The notes: generated by a model from the letters alone, not told the origin. 7,324 bases of DNA from an uncultured Bacteroidota bacterium (GCA_903835145.1 CAILMA010000650.1:1-7324); one strand, 5' to 3'; positions 1 to 7,233 are shown, counted from the stretch's first letter. Made by a program: numbers and translations.

Positions 1-3000
1 CCGGAGTTTCTATGCGCCAGCCCTGACCAGCAGTTGTTACTGAATATGCAGCGTTGTTTTCGCCAGGCGCAGTAAGTGCCGATGTGCCTGTACTGTTCTG
101 TATACCACAAACCATGTTGTAAGCATTTGACGTTTTAGAAACCATAAGGTCAATATTGCCAGAAGTTTCGCTAAGGATAATCTGTCCTGAGTTGGTTTGT
201 GATGACGAACCATCAGGTATAGCGTTATAGCTGATGATGAACTTGCGGCTTGGTGCAAAACCAGTTGTGCCGTAAGTTATGGAGCCACTTGATACCTTCA
301 TATCATGCCAGAAAAGGGATATCATGTTGCGTGGCACACCAGATGCGGAAGAAGGTAATGTGACTGCAGTATAGTCGCCACTTGTAATTGTACTTCCGAA
401 ATTGATGTAGCCATTTGCAGAGATATTAACTGAAGAATACCCGGTGCCGTAGAAGTTAAAGGTAAATGGCAGTGAGACATTGATTGCTCCATCATCGTTA
501 TCAGCAGACCATGAAGATGCACTTGTAAGGGTAGCTGTAGGGGTAAAGCTGGTCAATGAATAAGGAATAGCAATTATAGATTGAGCAGTTGGATTACTAA
601 CACTACCCGTGAGCCTTGAAGCGCCACCTGTGCATATAGTTGACGGGCTGGAAACGGCGGCTGGGCTTGGTAACGAATCAATGACTGCATAGGTCTGAGC
701 TGCAGTTGTACAACCACTTACTGTAACAGAGAAGGAGTATGTACCTGATCTTGCTGAGTAAGATGAAGCAATAGAAGGAGATTGGCTTGTAGAAGTAAAT
801 CCATTAGGTCCGGTCCAGGCATAAGTTCCTGAAGTACCAACGGTACCAGTAAGGTTAAGCGTGCTTGAGGAACAAATAGGCCCGTTGTTGGTGGCTACTG
901 CTGTTGTTCCGCTTATGGTAATAGTTGCACCAACCGAGCCGCAACCTGTGCTGTAGGAAATATTTGATGTTCCGGCAGATACGCCAGAAACAACTCCTGT
1001 AGAAGAGTTTACTGTGGCAACGGATGTGCTGGAACTGGTCCATACACCACCGCCTGTAGAATTAGTAAGCGCTGTGGTTTGTCCTACACAACCAGTTGGT
1101 GATGACGGACTAATAGCACCGGGGCTCGCACTACCTACATTTTCAGTAAATGTAACGAAGCAACTGCCTATGGTATAAGTAATAATAGTGACACCAGTGG
1201 TAGCTGTACTATGTACAACGCCTGTAGATGATACAACGGTGGCCACGCTTGTAGTGCCGCTGGTCCATGTGCCGCTACCCACTGAGTTAGAAAGTGTTGT
1301 AGAAGCAGAAGTACACATGCTTGATGAACCTGTGATAGCTGCAGGTGTAGTGTTAACAGTAAATGATGTAACAGTAAGACTTCCACATGGTGTTGTGTAA
1401 CTGATGTTTACACTACCTGCCGAAACACCTGTAACTATACCTGTTGTTTCATCAACCGTTGCTTTTCCCGTATTTGAACTTGTCCAGGTGCCACCTGTTG
1501 GCGTTACAGAAAGTGAGCTTGTAGCACCTACGCAGGCATTGGTTGTTCCTGTTACTGTTGGTGTACCAGTCGCATCTACTTCAATGTACGAAGTTACAGC
1601 AGGATTACTGGTGCAACCGGTGCCAGGGTATGTAACTGTGAGACTGTAAATGCCGCTTGCTGCAGTAGTAGTAGGCGTAAATACAGCAGAAGAAACAGAA
1701 CTTGCTGAAGCTGAAGTTGTAAAGCTGTTTGGGCCGGTCCATGTATAGGAAGTCATCGTACCCAAACCTGACGGTGTGCCGGTTTCATCGATAGAAAGTG
1801 AAGTACCTGTACAATCAGGGTTTGGTGTACCAGAGATAGTACCAGCATCTGGTAAAGCATTTACAGTAGCAGTAACTGCTGTGCGTGCACTTGGGCAACC
1901 TGCAACCACCTGCCAGTTGTAGAAGAAGAAATAGTAAGGGTTAAAAGTAGTAGATGTAAGCGTGATTGTATTGAAGTTAGCTGCGTAAGGGAATGCATTT
2001 GTTGAGCTTCCGTACTGGAAGGCCGCATTTGCACCGAGGGAACTAAATGCCATCTGGTAATTACCAGGCAGCAAGAAGAAGTTAACAGGGACAGTCTGAG
2101 CAGTACCACCACCGGCAGCACCGGCTACCATTCCTGAATAGGATGCTACTACTGTAGCACCAGAGTAAACCGAAATAGTAAATGCATATGCAGCTCCTGA
2201 ACCTGAGTAATATGGATAAATATTAACAGATTGAATAGTGCATGTGTTATTTACCGTGAAGTTGATACCAGTACCTGAACCAGCAGAAGGCGCGAAAAGT
2301 GTTGGTCCACTGATGGCTGTTTGGCCTACTGTTTGTGGATTACCGTAAGTACCAAATGAATCTGCAACATAATAGGTAGTGGTTGCAGAAATGGATGGTG
2401 TGTTAAATGTAGTACCTGTACCAATTGGATAGCCGCCTGACGCAGCTGCATACCACTCCAATACGCTGCCAGTTGACCCGGTGGCAGAGAGTGCCACTGA
2501 ACCTGTGCCACAACGTGAACCAGGAGTGGTAGAAGTAACCTGTGGCGAGTAATCAGTAACTGCTGCTGATGACGACGTCGCAACTACTGACCCGTTGCAA
2601 GAAAGTTTTGCTTCGTAGTTATCGGTTGCTGATGGTGTAGAGATGGAAGGCGGTGCAGGAGGTGTAGCACCGTAAGCGTTGGTAGTTGCGCCCGTAATGT
2701 TGGCGAAAGTACCGCTGCCATCATCTTGTAACCACTGTATTTGCAAATCATATGGCGATGGGCTCACTGTCAGCAGGGCCGGATTGCCAGTACCACAGAA
2801 ATAGGATGGTGTAACAGTAGTGGTGAATGACGGAACTGAGTTTATCGCATAACTATTAACAGTCGGAGCAGAGCCTGTTGGCGATGCGCCTGAAGCTATA
2901 GCCACGCTTGAAGGACAGTAACCGGACGCGAAAGCAACCTGACTATACCCTACTCTTGGTGTACTGTTCACGTCTTGTGCTATCACAAAGTAGCTAATTG

Positions 3001-6000
3001 TAGTACCCGCAGCAGCAGTATGATTAAGCAAGGAATAATCAATGGTGAAAGTAAACGGCGAAGTAGTGTTGTTGGCCTCTACGTATTTCCAGCCATTAAA
3101 CGAACTGTTGTTCGTTCCGCCATACGCATCGGCATCGCTGCTGCCCTTATAGTAAAGTCTTGGCTTAGTGCCTGTAGTTGTATTTACACCAGTCGCGCTT
3201 GTAATGGTAGCTGATAACACCGGAGCTACGGATAAGCAATAGCTAACGGAGGTAAGTGGCGTAAAATTGATAACAGGAGGCAATGTACCAGCAGAGCCGG
3301 AGAACTGCAATGCCCCCATGCTTGGTGGCACAGTACGAGAGGTACCAGAAAAGTCGTCGGTTATAGATGGAGTTGCAATAGCAACACCAGAGCCATAAGC
3401 GTAGGAAGACCCTGATGGTGCATAAGTACCAGTTACGCTACCTGCTGAAAGGTTGTTTTCGGAATAGGTATTGGCTTCGCGACCGCTACCCATAAACGTT
3501 TGGTACAGACCTGAGCAAATGTTAAAATTGCCGTCATTAGCAATGTTGTTGGGAGCACTGGCGGTAAGACCGCTAACAGCAAAACCGTTCTTCGCAGTGC
3601 CTGCGCCACCTGTTACGTCGTCAACGTAAAGGAAGTTTACAGTGCCGGAGTTAGAATAATAGATATTGTTATTTGCTAAAAAATAAGTTGAAGATGGCGG
3701 TGTGCCGGCTGTTGCAGCAAAGTTGCGTTGCAATGCAGCACTGATGCCTGTGCCCTTTGGCGTAACATTCATGTAAACGATGTTATTATTAAGTGTCATA
3801 ACTGTTGAAGTCATGTTCGGAAATAGAATGCCGGTAGCGCCAAAATTAGTCGCACTGCTTGTGATAGCCGAACCACCAACGCCAATACCGATTGTATTGA
3901 AGTAAGTATTGAATGTACTACCATTAGCCTGAGCATAGAGACCAATAATTGAATTTGGATTAGCTGAACTTGATGCTGAAAGGGCGGTAATAAAGTTGTT
4001 GTACACATTGTAAGTCGTCGCAGCTGAAGCGAGATTAACCCCTACAACCTGTGTAGTGGCGCCAGCTGAAGTGCCTGCCGACAAGTTGTAAAAATTGTTT
4101 TTGTACAAATTTACCGTTGTGCCTGATGCTGAGTAATACCCCGTCACCGTTGCATTACCGGTAGTGGTGGTGGTAGTCAAATCATGAATCAAATTTTGAT
4201 AGGTGCTTGCCGTAAGCGCATTGGCCTGATAAATACCATATATTACCGGTGCTGTATTGCCGGAAACGGACAAACTTGTTATTGTATCGCTGATGATAGA
4301 ATAGACATTGTTTGAAGCTGTTGAATTTTCCAGTATCCCGTATACCTGTGCTGAAGCACCAGAACTTGAAAGGCCAGTAATTTTATTGCCTTGTATAATA
4401 CAGCCAATTGCGGCTGTAGAAGCAGTTCCAATTGCAATTTCATTGCTTATACCTGCTACGTTTCCTGTACCAGAATTACCGCTGATGTAGCAATTCGTAA
4501 CCTGTGTACCTGCAGCGCAATAATCGAACACCAAACCCTGGCATGCGCCTGAGCCGCCAACGATTCCGCTTACTGTGTCGCGGTTAAAAACCATTGCCTG
4601 ACCGCTTCCGATAGCGCAACTGATGCCAATAAAAGGATCGGCAGTGCCAACGTGCACGTTGCTGATGTTGTTATTAGAAATATAGGTGGTATTATAGCTG
4701 GAGAGCGCGGTTGCCCCCTGATCAATAATACCATAAACCGCGGTACTACCAGAACCAGACTTGGTGATAGTGCCAGAAGTGCGATTGCCGATAATGTAGT
4801 CAAGAGGATTCATATAACCCTCCAACACCATATAAACATTACCAGTAGTATTGCTTAGTCCACTTGTTGATTTCACGACGTTATAAGAGATACTGTCAGA
4901 AATACCAGCGTGATCGGGGTTAGTAGGGATATTATATATGAAGTAAGCATTGGTGGTTGTAGCACCGGTAGTCGAAACATCAACAGTATTATAAGATATC
5001 CTCAGTGTTGGCTGCATGGTAGCGGCACTGTTATATAGTCCTATAACCTGGCCGCTTCCACCAGCGCAGGTAATTGTGTTACTGTAAATTTTCAGCAAGG
5101 AATCCAAGCCAGAGCTATAAATGCCCCAAACCGCACCCGATGAACTGCTGTTTGCATTCACCGTGTTGTTGCCAATAGTTACAGAACCCGAAGAAGGACC
5201 ATCATTACGCAATACGGTCGTAGAGCCGGTAGAGCTATTGTTGCAAGTAACTGTGTTAAAAGACATCGTGAGTGTGGTAACGTTACCGGAGTTGTAAACC
5301 GGAACAGAGGTTGCAGTTGCAGACGTGGTTACAGAAACAGTATTGTTACTCATGTCTCCGGTTGTAGCAGCACCGGTATTCTCGAGTGCGAAGATGTTTG
5401 TAGCCACCGCTCCAGTAGAAAGTGTTACGTTGTTGTTGTCAATGCTAAAAGAAGTGAGCGCACTTGTTTGATGTGCTACTCCTATGCCCTGGCCGGTTGT
5501 TGTAGTAATAACAACCGTGTTGTTATTCATGTTCAGGGTTGTATTGGCTAAAATATCAAAAACACCATCAGCTACGCCAGTGGTGTTTTTCAAAGTTACA
5601 TTGTTGTAGTTCAGATCGGCTGTCAATTGAGCGGTTAGGTTTTCAACGCCAATGTTTGTACCTGTTGTTGTCGTATCGTGAATGGTGTTATTGTTGCATT
5701 TCAGTGTAGCACTTGTGTTGCCCGACCCGTTATTGATCCCTACAATTGCAATTGCATTTGTACCGGTTGCCATTGCAATGGTATTATTGAGTACAGTATT
5801 GGTATAAGTTCCAGAAGCTGAGGTGCTTAGAAATATACCATTATCTGGGGTATTGCTACCGCCGCCAGATACCATGGAGATTGTATTGTAATTGATTTCA
5901 AAAGAGTTGTTGTTAATAGCAAAAATGCCGTCCTGCCGCGTCTTCACATAATTTGCAAAGGCAGTAGTCATGGTCATGTTTACAGTGCGTGGTGTAAGCG

Positions 6001-6802
6001 TAATGGTATTGCCCTGAGCGGCTGCACCAATGGTATTGCCTACGTCGTTGAAAGCGGCAGTGCCTATCAAGGCTATACCGGAAGTAACTCCGGAAATAGT
6101 ATTAGAATAAAAAGAATTGTAACTATTAGACCCAGCTGAAGAAGTTGCAGCAGTTGCAGTTGTGTAAGCAACATTGTAACTATTGCTTGAGTTGACATAA
6201 ATACCGACAGTGTTGGTGTAGGCAGTACCCTGCCCGAGTGTAATAGTACAGTTGCTTACCGTACAAAACTGAGACCCCAGTGTCGTTGAGTTTCCTCTGA
6301 CTATTGCAACACCAATTTCAGTTTTATTGTTTGATGCTGCCGTAGTATTGTTTGATGCATTATCATTCATTATAAAGTTGGTGATGGTCACATAACTTGT
6401 ACCGGCTATAGTAAAAATCGCATCGTTGTAGTTTGATGCAGTAGACAAAGTCGATGCGGTTACCGTATTGCCATTACCCTTAATAAGTACGGGATTCGCT
6501 GCTGTTGGCGCATTTGAGGTTATATTAATTACATAACCAGCACCAACAGCACCGGACACTGAGCCTGAACTGGTGGCCGTGGGTGCAGTTTGAGCATTTC
6601 CCGAGACAACATTAAGTGTCACACCTCCTGTTCCGACCCCGTTTGTATTCAATGCGTCTATGGCAGCGCTAAGCGTGGCATAGTCGCCAGGGATGTTTTT
6701 AGTGCCCGTGAGCTGCGCTTTCGCAACTGTGGCACCAAGCATGACCATGAAAACCAAAGTCATGCTTAATAATTTCTTTTTGAGTTGAGTTGAAGAAGTC
6801 AT
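1..6802 (-). CDS. Giant secreted beta-helix/Ig-like surface protein, probable adhesin (3' end outside window)
   Basis: One minus-strand frame stays open from ATG 6802-6800 to base 2, giving about 2267 codons with no stop; frame was checked at many points. The start is well defined: an in-frame TAA lies 14 codons upstream (6844-6842), no other start lies between, and the first residues form a good signal peptide. There is no Shine-Dalgarno sequence, which is common in Bacteroidota. Modules in order are signal peptide, long parallel beta-helix, beta-sandwich, several Ig/PKD-like domains, three tandem bacterial Ig-like repeats and a nidogen-like module. Composition is dominated by Ser, Thr, Gly, Asn, Val and Ala, with few charged residues, as in extracellular adhesins. 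No catalytic site was recognised. The likely role is adhesion or surface structure, inferred from architecture only. Secretion by T9SS is expected from the family, but the C-terminal sorting domain is off the left edge. No neighbouring gene is visible, so operon context is unknown. Confidence 0.93.
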   Translation of the reverse strand, partial: MTSSTQLKKKLLSMTLVFMVMLGATVAKAQLTGTKNIPGDYATLSAAIDALNTNGVGTGGVTLNVVSGNAQTAPTATSSGSVSGAVGAGYVINITSNAPTAANPVLIKGNGNTVTASTLSTASNYNDAIFTIAGTSYVTITNFIMNDNASNNTTAASNNKTEIGVAIVRGNSTTLGSQFCTVSNCTITLGQGTAYTNTVGIYVNSSNSYNVAYTTATAATSSAGSNSYNSFYSNTISGVTSGIALIGTAAFNDVGNTIGAAAQGNTITLTPRTVNMTMTTAFANYVKTRQDGIFAINNNSFEINYNTISMVSGGGSNTPDNGIFLSTSASGTYTNTVLNNTIAMATGTNAIAIVGINNGSGNTSATLKCNNNTIHDTTTTGTNIGVENLTAQLTADLNYNNVTLKNTTGVADGVFDILANTTLNMNNNTVVITTTTGQGIGVAHQTSALTSFSIDNNNVTLSTGAVATNIFALENTGAATTGDMSNNTVSVTTSATATSVPVYNSGNVTTLTMSFNTVTCNNSSTGSTTVLRNDGPSSGSVTIGNNTVNANSSSSGAVWGIYSSGLDSLLKIYSNTITCAGGSGQVIGLYNSAATMQPTLRISYNTVDVSTTGATTTNAYFIYNIPTNPDHAGISDSISYNVVKSTSGLSNTTGNVYMVLEGYMNPLDYIIGNRTSGTITKSGSGSTAVYGIIDQGATALSSYNTTYISNNNISNVHVGTADPFIGISCAIGSGQAMVFNRDTVSGIVGGSGACQGLVFDYCAAGTQVTNCYISGNSGTGNVAGISNEIAIGTASTAAIGCIIQGNKITGLSSSGASAQVYGILENSTASNNVYSIISDTITSLSVSGNTAPVIYGIYQANALTASTYQNLIHDLTTTTTTGNATVTGYYSASGTTVNLYKNNFYNLSAGTSAGATTQVVGVNLASAATTYNVYNNFITALSASSSANPNSIIGLYAQANGSTFNTYFNTIGIGVGGSAITSSATNFGATGILFPNMTSTVMTLNNNIVYMNVTPKGTGISAALQRNFAATAGTPPSSTYFLANNNIYYSNSGTVNFLYVDDVTGGAGTAKNGFAVSGLTASAPNNIANDGNFNICSGLYQTFMGSGREANTYSENNLSAGSVTGTYAPSGSSYAYGSGVAIATPSITDDFSGTSRTVPPSMGALQFSGSAGTLPPVINFTPLTSVSYCLSVAPVLSATITSATGVNTTTGTKPRLYYKGSSDADAYGGTNNSSFNGWKYVEANNTTSPFTFTIDYSLLNHTAAAGTTISYFVIAQDVNSTPRVGYSQVAFASGYCPSSVAIASGASPTGSAPTVNSYAINSVPSFTTTVTPSYFCGTGNPALLTVSPSPYDLQIQWLQDDGSGTFANITGATTNAYGATPPAPPSISTPSATDNYEAKLSCNGSVVATSSSAAVTDYSPQVTSTTPGSRCGTGSVALSATGSTGSVLEWYAAASGGYPIGTGTTFNTPSISATTTYYVADSFGTYGNPQTVGQTAISGPTLFAPSAGSGTGINFTVNNTCTIQSVNIYPYYSGSGAAYAFTISVYSGATVVASYSGMVAGAAGGGTAQTVPVNFFLLPGNYQMAFSSLGANAAFQYGSSTNAFPYAANFNTITLTSTTFNPYYFFFYNWQVVAGCPSARTAVTATVNALPDAGTISGTPNPDCTGTSLSIDETGTPSGLGTMTSYTWTGPNSFTTSASASSVSSAVFTPTTTAASGIYSLTVTYPGTGCTSNPAVTSYIEVDATGTPTVTGTTNACVGATSSLSVTPTGGTWTSSNTGKATVDETTGIVTGVSAGSVNISYTTPCGSLTVTSFTVNTTPAAITGSSSMCTSASTTLSNSVGSGTWTSGTTSVATVVSSTGVVHSTATTGVTIITYTIGSCFVTFTENVGSASPGAISPSSPTGCVGQTTALTNSTGGGVWTSSSTSVATVNSSTGVVSGVSAGTSNISYSTGCGSVGATITISGTTAVATNNGPICSSSTLNLTGTVGTSGTYAWTGPNGFTSTSQSPSIASSYSARSGTYSFSVTVSGCTTAAQTYAVIDSLPSPAAVSSPSTICTGGASRLTGSVSNPTAQSIIAIPYSLTSFTPTATLTSASSWSADNDDGAINVSLPFTFNFYGTGYSSVNISANGYINFGSTITSGDYTAVTLPSSASGVPRNMISLFWHDMKVSSGSITYGTTGFAPSRKFIISYNAIPDGSSSQTNSGQIILSETSGNIDLMVSKTSNAYNMVCGIQNSTGTSALTAPGENNAAYSVTTAGQGWRIETP
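2..667 (-). other. Nidogen-like beta-sandwich module (residues 2046-2267, to window edge)
   Basis: After a linker with STICTGGASRLTGSV, the segment shows LPFTFNFYGTGYSSVNIS, ANGYINFGS, NMISLFWHDMKV, SRKFIISYNAIPDG, SGQIILSETSGNIDLMV, CGIQNSTGTSA and GENNAAYSVTTAGQGWRI. The order (FTF.F.G..Y....S.NG.I.FGS, ...I...W.D, ...F.I.YN.IP, ...Q.IL.E..G.I, ...GI.N..GT, ...G.N.A) matches nidogen-like modules found in Bacteroidota gliding and adhesion proteins. It appears nearly complete. More Ig-like domains and a C-terminal sorting domain would be expected beyond base 1. Confidence 0.68.
668..907 (-). other. Ig/PKD-like domain (residues 1966-2045)
   Basis: This 80-residue module contains NNGPICSSSTLNLTG, TYAWTGPNGFTSTSQ and SGTYSFSVTVSGC. 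It has the same WTGPNxF and GTYxFxV...GC signatures as residues 1652-1746, with Cys1977 and Cys2031 as the likely pair. It separates the tandem BIG_2-type repeats from the final nidogen-like module. Confidence 0.7.
908..1564 (-). repeat. Three tandem bacterial Ig-like (BIG_2-type) repeats (residues 1747-1965)
   Basis: Three modules of 71, 72 and 76 residues lie head to tail at 1564-1352, 1351-1136 and 1135-908. Each has the core (G)-x-W-T-S-x-x-x-x-x-A-T-V followed by TG-V/I-V and then a strand such as GVSAGSVNISYT. This is the W.SSn..vAtV....G.VtgvsaG...I.yt pattern of BIG_2-type domains. Each repeat carries two Cys 49-51 residues apart (1757/1806, 1830/1881, 1905/1954), probably a disulfide. 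Only four Asp, Glu, Lys or Arg residues occur in the 219 residues, and the third repeat has none. The repeats have diverged clearly in sequence, so this is an old duplication. They most likely act as a rigid spacer. Confidence 0.8.
1565..1849 (-). other. Ig/PKD-like domain (residues 1652-1746)
   Basis: This 95-residue module begins DAGTISGTPNPDCTGTS and contains SYTWTGPNSFTTSAS and SGIYSLTVTYPGTGC. The TWTGPNxF strand and the closing GxYxLTVT...GC strand are hallmarks of the Ig/PKD-like modules of Bacteroidota surface proteins. Cys1664 and Cys1730 probably pair. A close relative of this module follows the tandem repeats at residues 1966-2045. Confidence 0.7.
1850..2545 (-). other. CHU_C-associated Ig-like domain carrying a jelly-roll-like insert (residues ~1420-1651)
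   Basis: The first part (about 1420-1482) has GSRCGTGSVAL, then VLEWYAAASGG, FNTPSISATTTYYVADS. This is the familiar C-G-x-G...L-x-W-Y...GG...T-x-x-I-x-x-T-T-T-Y-Y-V pattern of Ig-like domains in cytophaga-type proteins. The usual closing strand (C.S.R..V.ATV) does not follow at once. It appears about 150 residues later as GCPSARTAVTATVNALP, with its Cys at residue 1636. Between them lies a separate beta-rich segment (about 1483-1630) with INFTVNNTCTIQSVNIYPY, AFTISVYSGATVVASYSG and FFLLPGNYQMAFSS, which looks like a lectin or jelly-roll sandwich. Similar insertions occur in related Bacteroidota proteins. The insert could be a glycan-binding unit, but no binding residues were identified. Confidence 0.6.
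2546..2833 (-). other. Ig-like domain (residues ~1324-1419)
   Basis: The segment begins PSFTTTVTPSYFCGTGNP and includes LQIQWLQDDGSGTFANI and YEAKLSCNGSVV. This is the Ig/PKD-like pattern of a first Cys, a central Trp on the core strand and a closing Tyr...Cys strand. The Cys pair probably forms a disulfide outside the cell. It leads straight into a second domain of similar kind, so it reads as part of a stalk of tandem Ig-like modules. Confidence 0.65.
2834..3298 (-). other. Beta-sandwich module after the beta-helix (residues ~1169-1323)
   Basis: This segment contains PPVINFTPLTSVSYCLSV, then LSATITSATGV, KPRLYYKGSSDA, FNGWKYVEAN, FTFTIDYSLL and ISYFVIAQDV. The order (PVI.FTPL, ATI..A.GV, P.LYYK, F.F.ID, I.YFV.AQD) matches a fibronectin-like module that I know to recur after beta-helices in Bacteroidota extracellular proteins. 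It contains two Cys residues (in SYCLSV and SGYCPSS). It is probably a spacer or binding domain. I cannot give a firm family name from sequence reading alone. Confidence 0.6.
3299..6715 (-). other. Right-handed parallel beta-helix region (residues ~30-1168)
   Basis: The mature N-terminus (LTGTKNIPGDYATLSAAIDAL, then NTNGVGTGGVTLNV) is the cap seen before beta-helices in many Bacteroidota surface proteins. A long array of short strands with Asn ladders follows, in forms such as MNNNTV, ISYNTV, IGNNTV, MSNNTV and IYSNTI. I placed the last Asn of these motifs at residues 306, 340, 372, 401, 428, 458, 487, 516, 546, 575, 605 and 641, so the middle of the region repeats every 29-30 residues. Later coils are less regular. 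The region closes with DDFSGTSR (about residue 1150) and MGALQF (ending at Phe1167), which resembles the D-x-x-G-x-x-R...IGAYEF ending of this fold class. No polysaccharide lyase catalytic set was recognised, so a structural or binding role is favoured. The boundaries are approximate. Confidence 0.82.
6716..6802 (-). other. Sec signal peptide (residues 1-29)
   Basis: The protein begins MTSSTQLKKKLL, a basic n-region with three consecutive lysines at residues 8-10. A hydrophobic core follows (about residues 14-26, with MTLVFMVMLGATV), then the cleavage motif AKA before Gln30. An A-x-A|Q boundary is very typical of exported Bacteroidota proteins. There is no Cys just after the cleavage site, so this is a signal peptidase I substrate and not a lipoprotein. 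Met14, Met19 and Met21 are poorer starts because they would remove the lysine-rich n-region. Confidence 0.92.
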
Positions 6803-6966
6803 AGTATAAATTTTAAGAGTGTTAATAATGAGAGAAGGTTTTTATTTTGCTCCTACTGCTTATGACGTTGAAATTGATCTGTCCTGATGTTCATTTTGAG
6901 TATATTTTCAAGGTGACTAATAGTGAATATTTGACTGTTATCTGTGGTGCATATATTTTTATACCA

Positions 6967-6997
6967 TAAAAGTAAGTATTAACATTTGAAAAACAAA
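6967..6997 (-). promoter_or_regulatory. Second candidate promoter, nearer the adhesin start
   Basis: On the minus strand TTTG (6997-6994) and TACTTTTA (6974-6967) are separated by 19 bp, resembling the Bacteroidota -33 TTTG / -7 TAnnTTTG promoter with the last G missing. An A/T-tract-rich stretch (about 6989-7024) overlaps and precedes it and might act like an UP element. It would give a leader of about 155 nt. In such AT-rich DNA a match of this quality could be chance. Confidence 0.28.
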
Positions 6998-7039
6998 TTT
7001 TTTTAAAAGTTTTTTATTTTTTTTACACTCTGTTTACTG

Positions 7040-7051
7040 TTTGTTAACAAA
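7040..7051. promoter_or_regulatory. Perfect 12-bp palindrome TTTGTTAACAAA
   Basis: Bases 7040-7051 read the same on both strands. The palindrome sits between the two candidate promoters, so a dimeric regulator could bind there. In AT-rich intergenic DNA a 12-bp palindrome can arise by chance, so the call is weak. Confidence 0.2.
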
Positions 7052-7180
7052 AAATAGTCTTTTTTACGTTCAACATTAAAAACTACTGCGTAAACAGCTT
7101 ATTTTCATTCTTTAACCAAAAGTTATATAATTCTATCTAAAGAAAATACTATTTCAATCATTGCCTAAAAAATACCGAAT

Positions 7181-7211
7181 GCAAATTATACTACTGCAAA
7201 GTACGTTACAA
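7181..7211 (-). promoter_or_regulatory. Candidate promoter downstream of the tandem repeat
   Basis: Read on the minus strand, TTG (7211-7209) is followed after 18 bp by TATAATTTGC (7190-7181). This is close to the Bacteroidota TTG...TAnnTTTG pattern (one T short) and also contains a TATAAT hexamer. The TTG lies 22 bp past the last base of the direct repeat, a sensible activator-promoter layout. It would give the adhesin gene a leader of roughly 370 nt. Confidence 0.3.
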
Positions 7212-7233
7212 CACCTCCATATACCAATTAAAC

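Noticed and set aside
908..1564. Regular repeats as a CRISPR array or recent DNA duplication
   Set aside because: The period of 213-228 bp matches protein domains in frame. The units share a domain pattern but have diverged strongly at DNA level, and there are no short identical repeats with unique spacers.
1188..1649. Plus-strand reading frames of 70-81 codons (1188-1400 and 1404-1649)
   Set aside because: They lie antisense to the tandem Ig-like repeats and are rich in Val, Pro and Thr because they mirror the Thr/Gly/Asn-rich codons of the real frame. They show no recognised motif.
2326..2583. Minus-strand out-of-frame reading frames inside the large gene (such as 2326-2583, 1861-2121, 4570-4803)
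   Set aside because: They overlap the adhesin on the same strand in another frame. Their Leu/His/Gln/Ser-rich translations are typical frame-shift shadows, and the main frame is intact throughout.
3299..6715. Beta-helix as a pectate or polysaccharide lyase
   Set aside because: The fold class is shared, but I saw no catalytic Asp/Lys/Arg cluster or other lyase signature; the coils are Asn/Thr/Ser/Gly rich with few charged residues.
6989..7024. A/T-run region as an intrinsic terminator
   Set aside because: There are long T and A runs but no GC-containing stem of useful length next to them. It fits an AT-rich promoter upstream element better.
7123..7161. Twelve-codon minus-strand frame in the leader (MIEIVFSLDRII)
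   Set aside because: It is too short to tell from chance in AT-rich DNA, has no ribosome binding signal and resembles no known leader peptide.
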